This document shows positions 4,713 through 5,327 of a DNA stretch of 5,327 bases, piece by piece. Position 1 is the first letter of the stretch. Every line of letters begins with the position of its first letter. The notes under the pieces are model-generated. The model ran no database searches. It was not told the DNA's origin and worked only from the letters and a program-made list of their open reading frames with translations. The position numbers and the translations under genes were made by a program. The stretch spans positions 1-5,327 of the forward strand of contig CALCEK010000216.1 of NCBI GenBank assembly GCA_937900125.1. Reading direction: 5' to 3'. This DNA is from an uncultured Treponema sp. Lineage in GTDB: Bacteria > Spirochaetota > Spirochaetia > Treponematales > Treponemataceae.

Positions 4713-5327
4713 AAGAACAAGATTTACGCAAAAAAACGCCAGGACGCGCAATAATCACTGTTATACTCATTCTTATTTGTATTATTTGGACAGTGCCGAC
4801 TTTGGGCATTTTTGTTACCTCTTTTAGAACTCCCGATGCTGTAAACTCAACGGGTTGGTGGAAAGCGTTTAAAGATTTAAAGAGTTTTACGCTTGACAAT
4901 TACAATCAAGTTTTATTCGGACAACGCTATAATGTTGGAAGTGCAAATGGAACTCAGGCTGTGCGTGGAGCTACAATGCTTGGGGCATTCCTTACGTCAA
5001 TTACCGTAACATTGCCTGCGGTTATAATTCCGATTTTTATTGCTGCGGCTGCCGCTTATGGTTTTGCTTGGCTTGACTTTAAAGGACGCAACATAATGTT
5101 TGCAATGGTTGTAGCCTTGCTTGTTGTTCCGCTCCAAATTTCCTTGATTCCGATTTTGCGCGACTACCAAAAGATTCACCTAAATGGAACCTATCTTGGA
5201 ATTTGGCTTGCACACGCAGGCTTTGGACTTCCGCTTGCAACGTATATGATGTACAACTACATTTCGTCTTTGCCACGTTCAATTTTGGAATCAGCATTTA
5301 TTGATGGCGCAAGTCACTTTACAACTT
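4709..5327 (+). CDS. Sugar ABC transporter permease, AglG/GgtD-like (3' end outside window)
   Basis: This is the second channel subunit of the same importer. The frame is open from ATG 4709 to the window edge, giving 206 residues of a protein probably about 280-380 long. A first helix spans about 14-37 (AIITVILILICIIWTVPTLG), followed by TSFRTPDAV and a periplasmic stretch with STGWW and FTLDNYNQVLFG. Helices follow at about 94-120, 127-150 and 159-185. The EAA loop begins at E194 as ESAFIDGASHF and is cut by the window end; Ser195 stands where the first Ala of EAA is usual. The segments VVALLVVPLQISLIPILR and GIWLAHAGFGLPLATYMMYN are characteristic, from memory, of AglG/GgtD permeases. It is cotranscribed with, and translationally coupled to, the upstream permease. 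What follows (a glycosidase or an ATPase, perhaps) is not visible. Confidence 0.92.
   Translation, partial: MKEQDLRKKTPGRAIITVILILICIIWTVPTLGIFVTSFRTPDAVNSTGWWKAFKDLKSFTLDNYNQVLFGQRYNVGSANGTQAVRGATMLGAFLTSITVTLPAVIIPIFIAAAAAYGFAWLDFKGRNIMFAMVVALLVVPLQISLIPILRDYQKIHLNGTYLGIWLAHAGFGLPLATYMMYNYISSLPRSILESAFIDGASHFTT

Overview
This window looks like a chromosomal piece of a spirochaete, most likely a Treponema-type carbohydrate fermenter. The basis is AT-rich, T-rich coding sequence, a spirochaete-style lipoprotein solute-binding protein, and sugar-transport genes driven from strong GGAGG ribosome-binding sites. The genus is an inference from style and has not been tested by a search. All genes lie on the + strand; I found no credible gene on the - strand, no RNA gene, no mobile element and no CRISPR array.

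Layout. Positions 1-702 hold the C-terminal half of a TrkH-type potassium transporter that begins upstream of the window. A 368-bp AT-rich intergenic region follows, ending in a clear sigma70-type promoter (994-1022) with an A/T-tract upstream. Two 16-bp palindromes overlap by two bases at the predicted transcription start and leader. Next is a LacI-family repressor with a TTG start (1071-2078). A 116-bp gap carrying a 27-bp dyad leads to a sugar-binding lipoprotein (2195-3505). A strong intrinsic terminator hairpin (3524-3560) and a small cUUCGg hairpin separate it from two ABC permease genes: 3621-4712, and 4709 to beyond the window end, which overlap by four bases (ATGA).

How it fits together. 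The binding protein and the two permeases each resemble, along the part visible, the alpha-glucoside / glucosylglycerol importer family (AglE-AglF-AglG, also GgtB-GgtC-GgtD). The LacI protein is the likely local, sugar-responsive repressor, acting at its own promoter and probably on the transporter genes. The terminator after the binding-protein gene would leave the permeases dependent on read-through, giving much more binding protein than permease. No ATPase gene is visible; it may lie downstream or be a shared MsmK/UgpC-type ATPase elsewhere.

The most interesting points are the tandem operator architecture, a LacI hinge that has Asn where the family's DNA-intercalating Leu normally sits (with candidate operators that lack the usual central CpG), and the second dyad ahead of the binding-protein gene.
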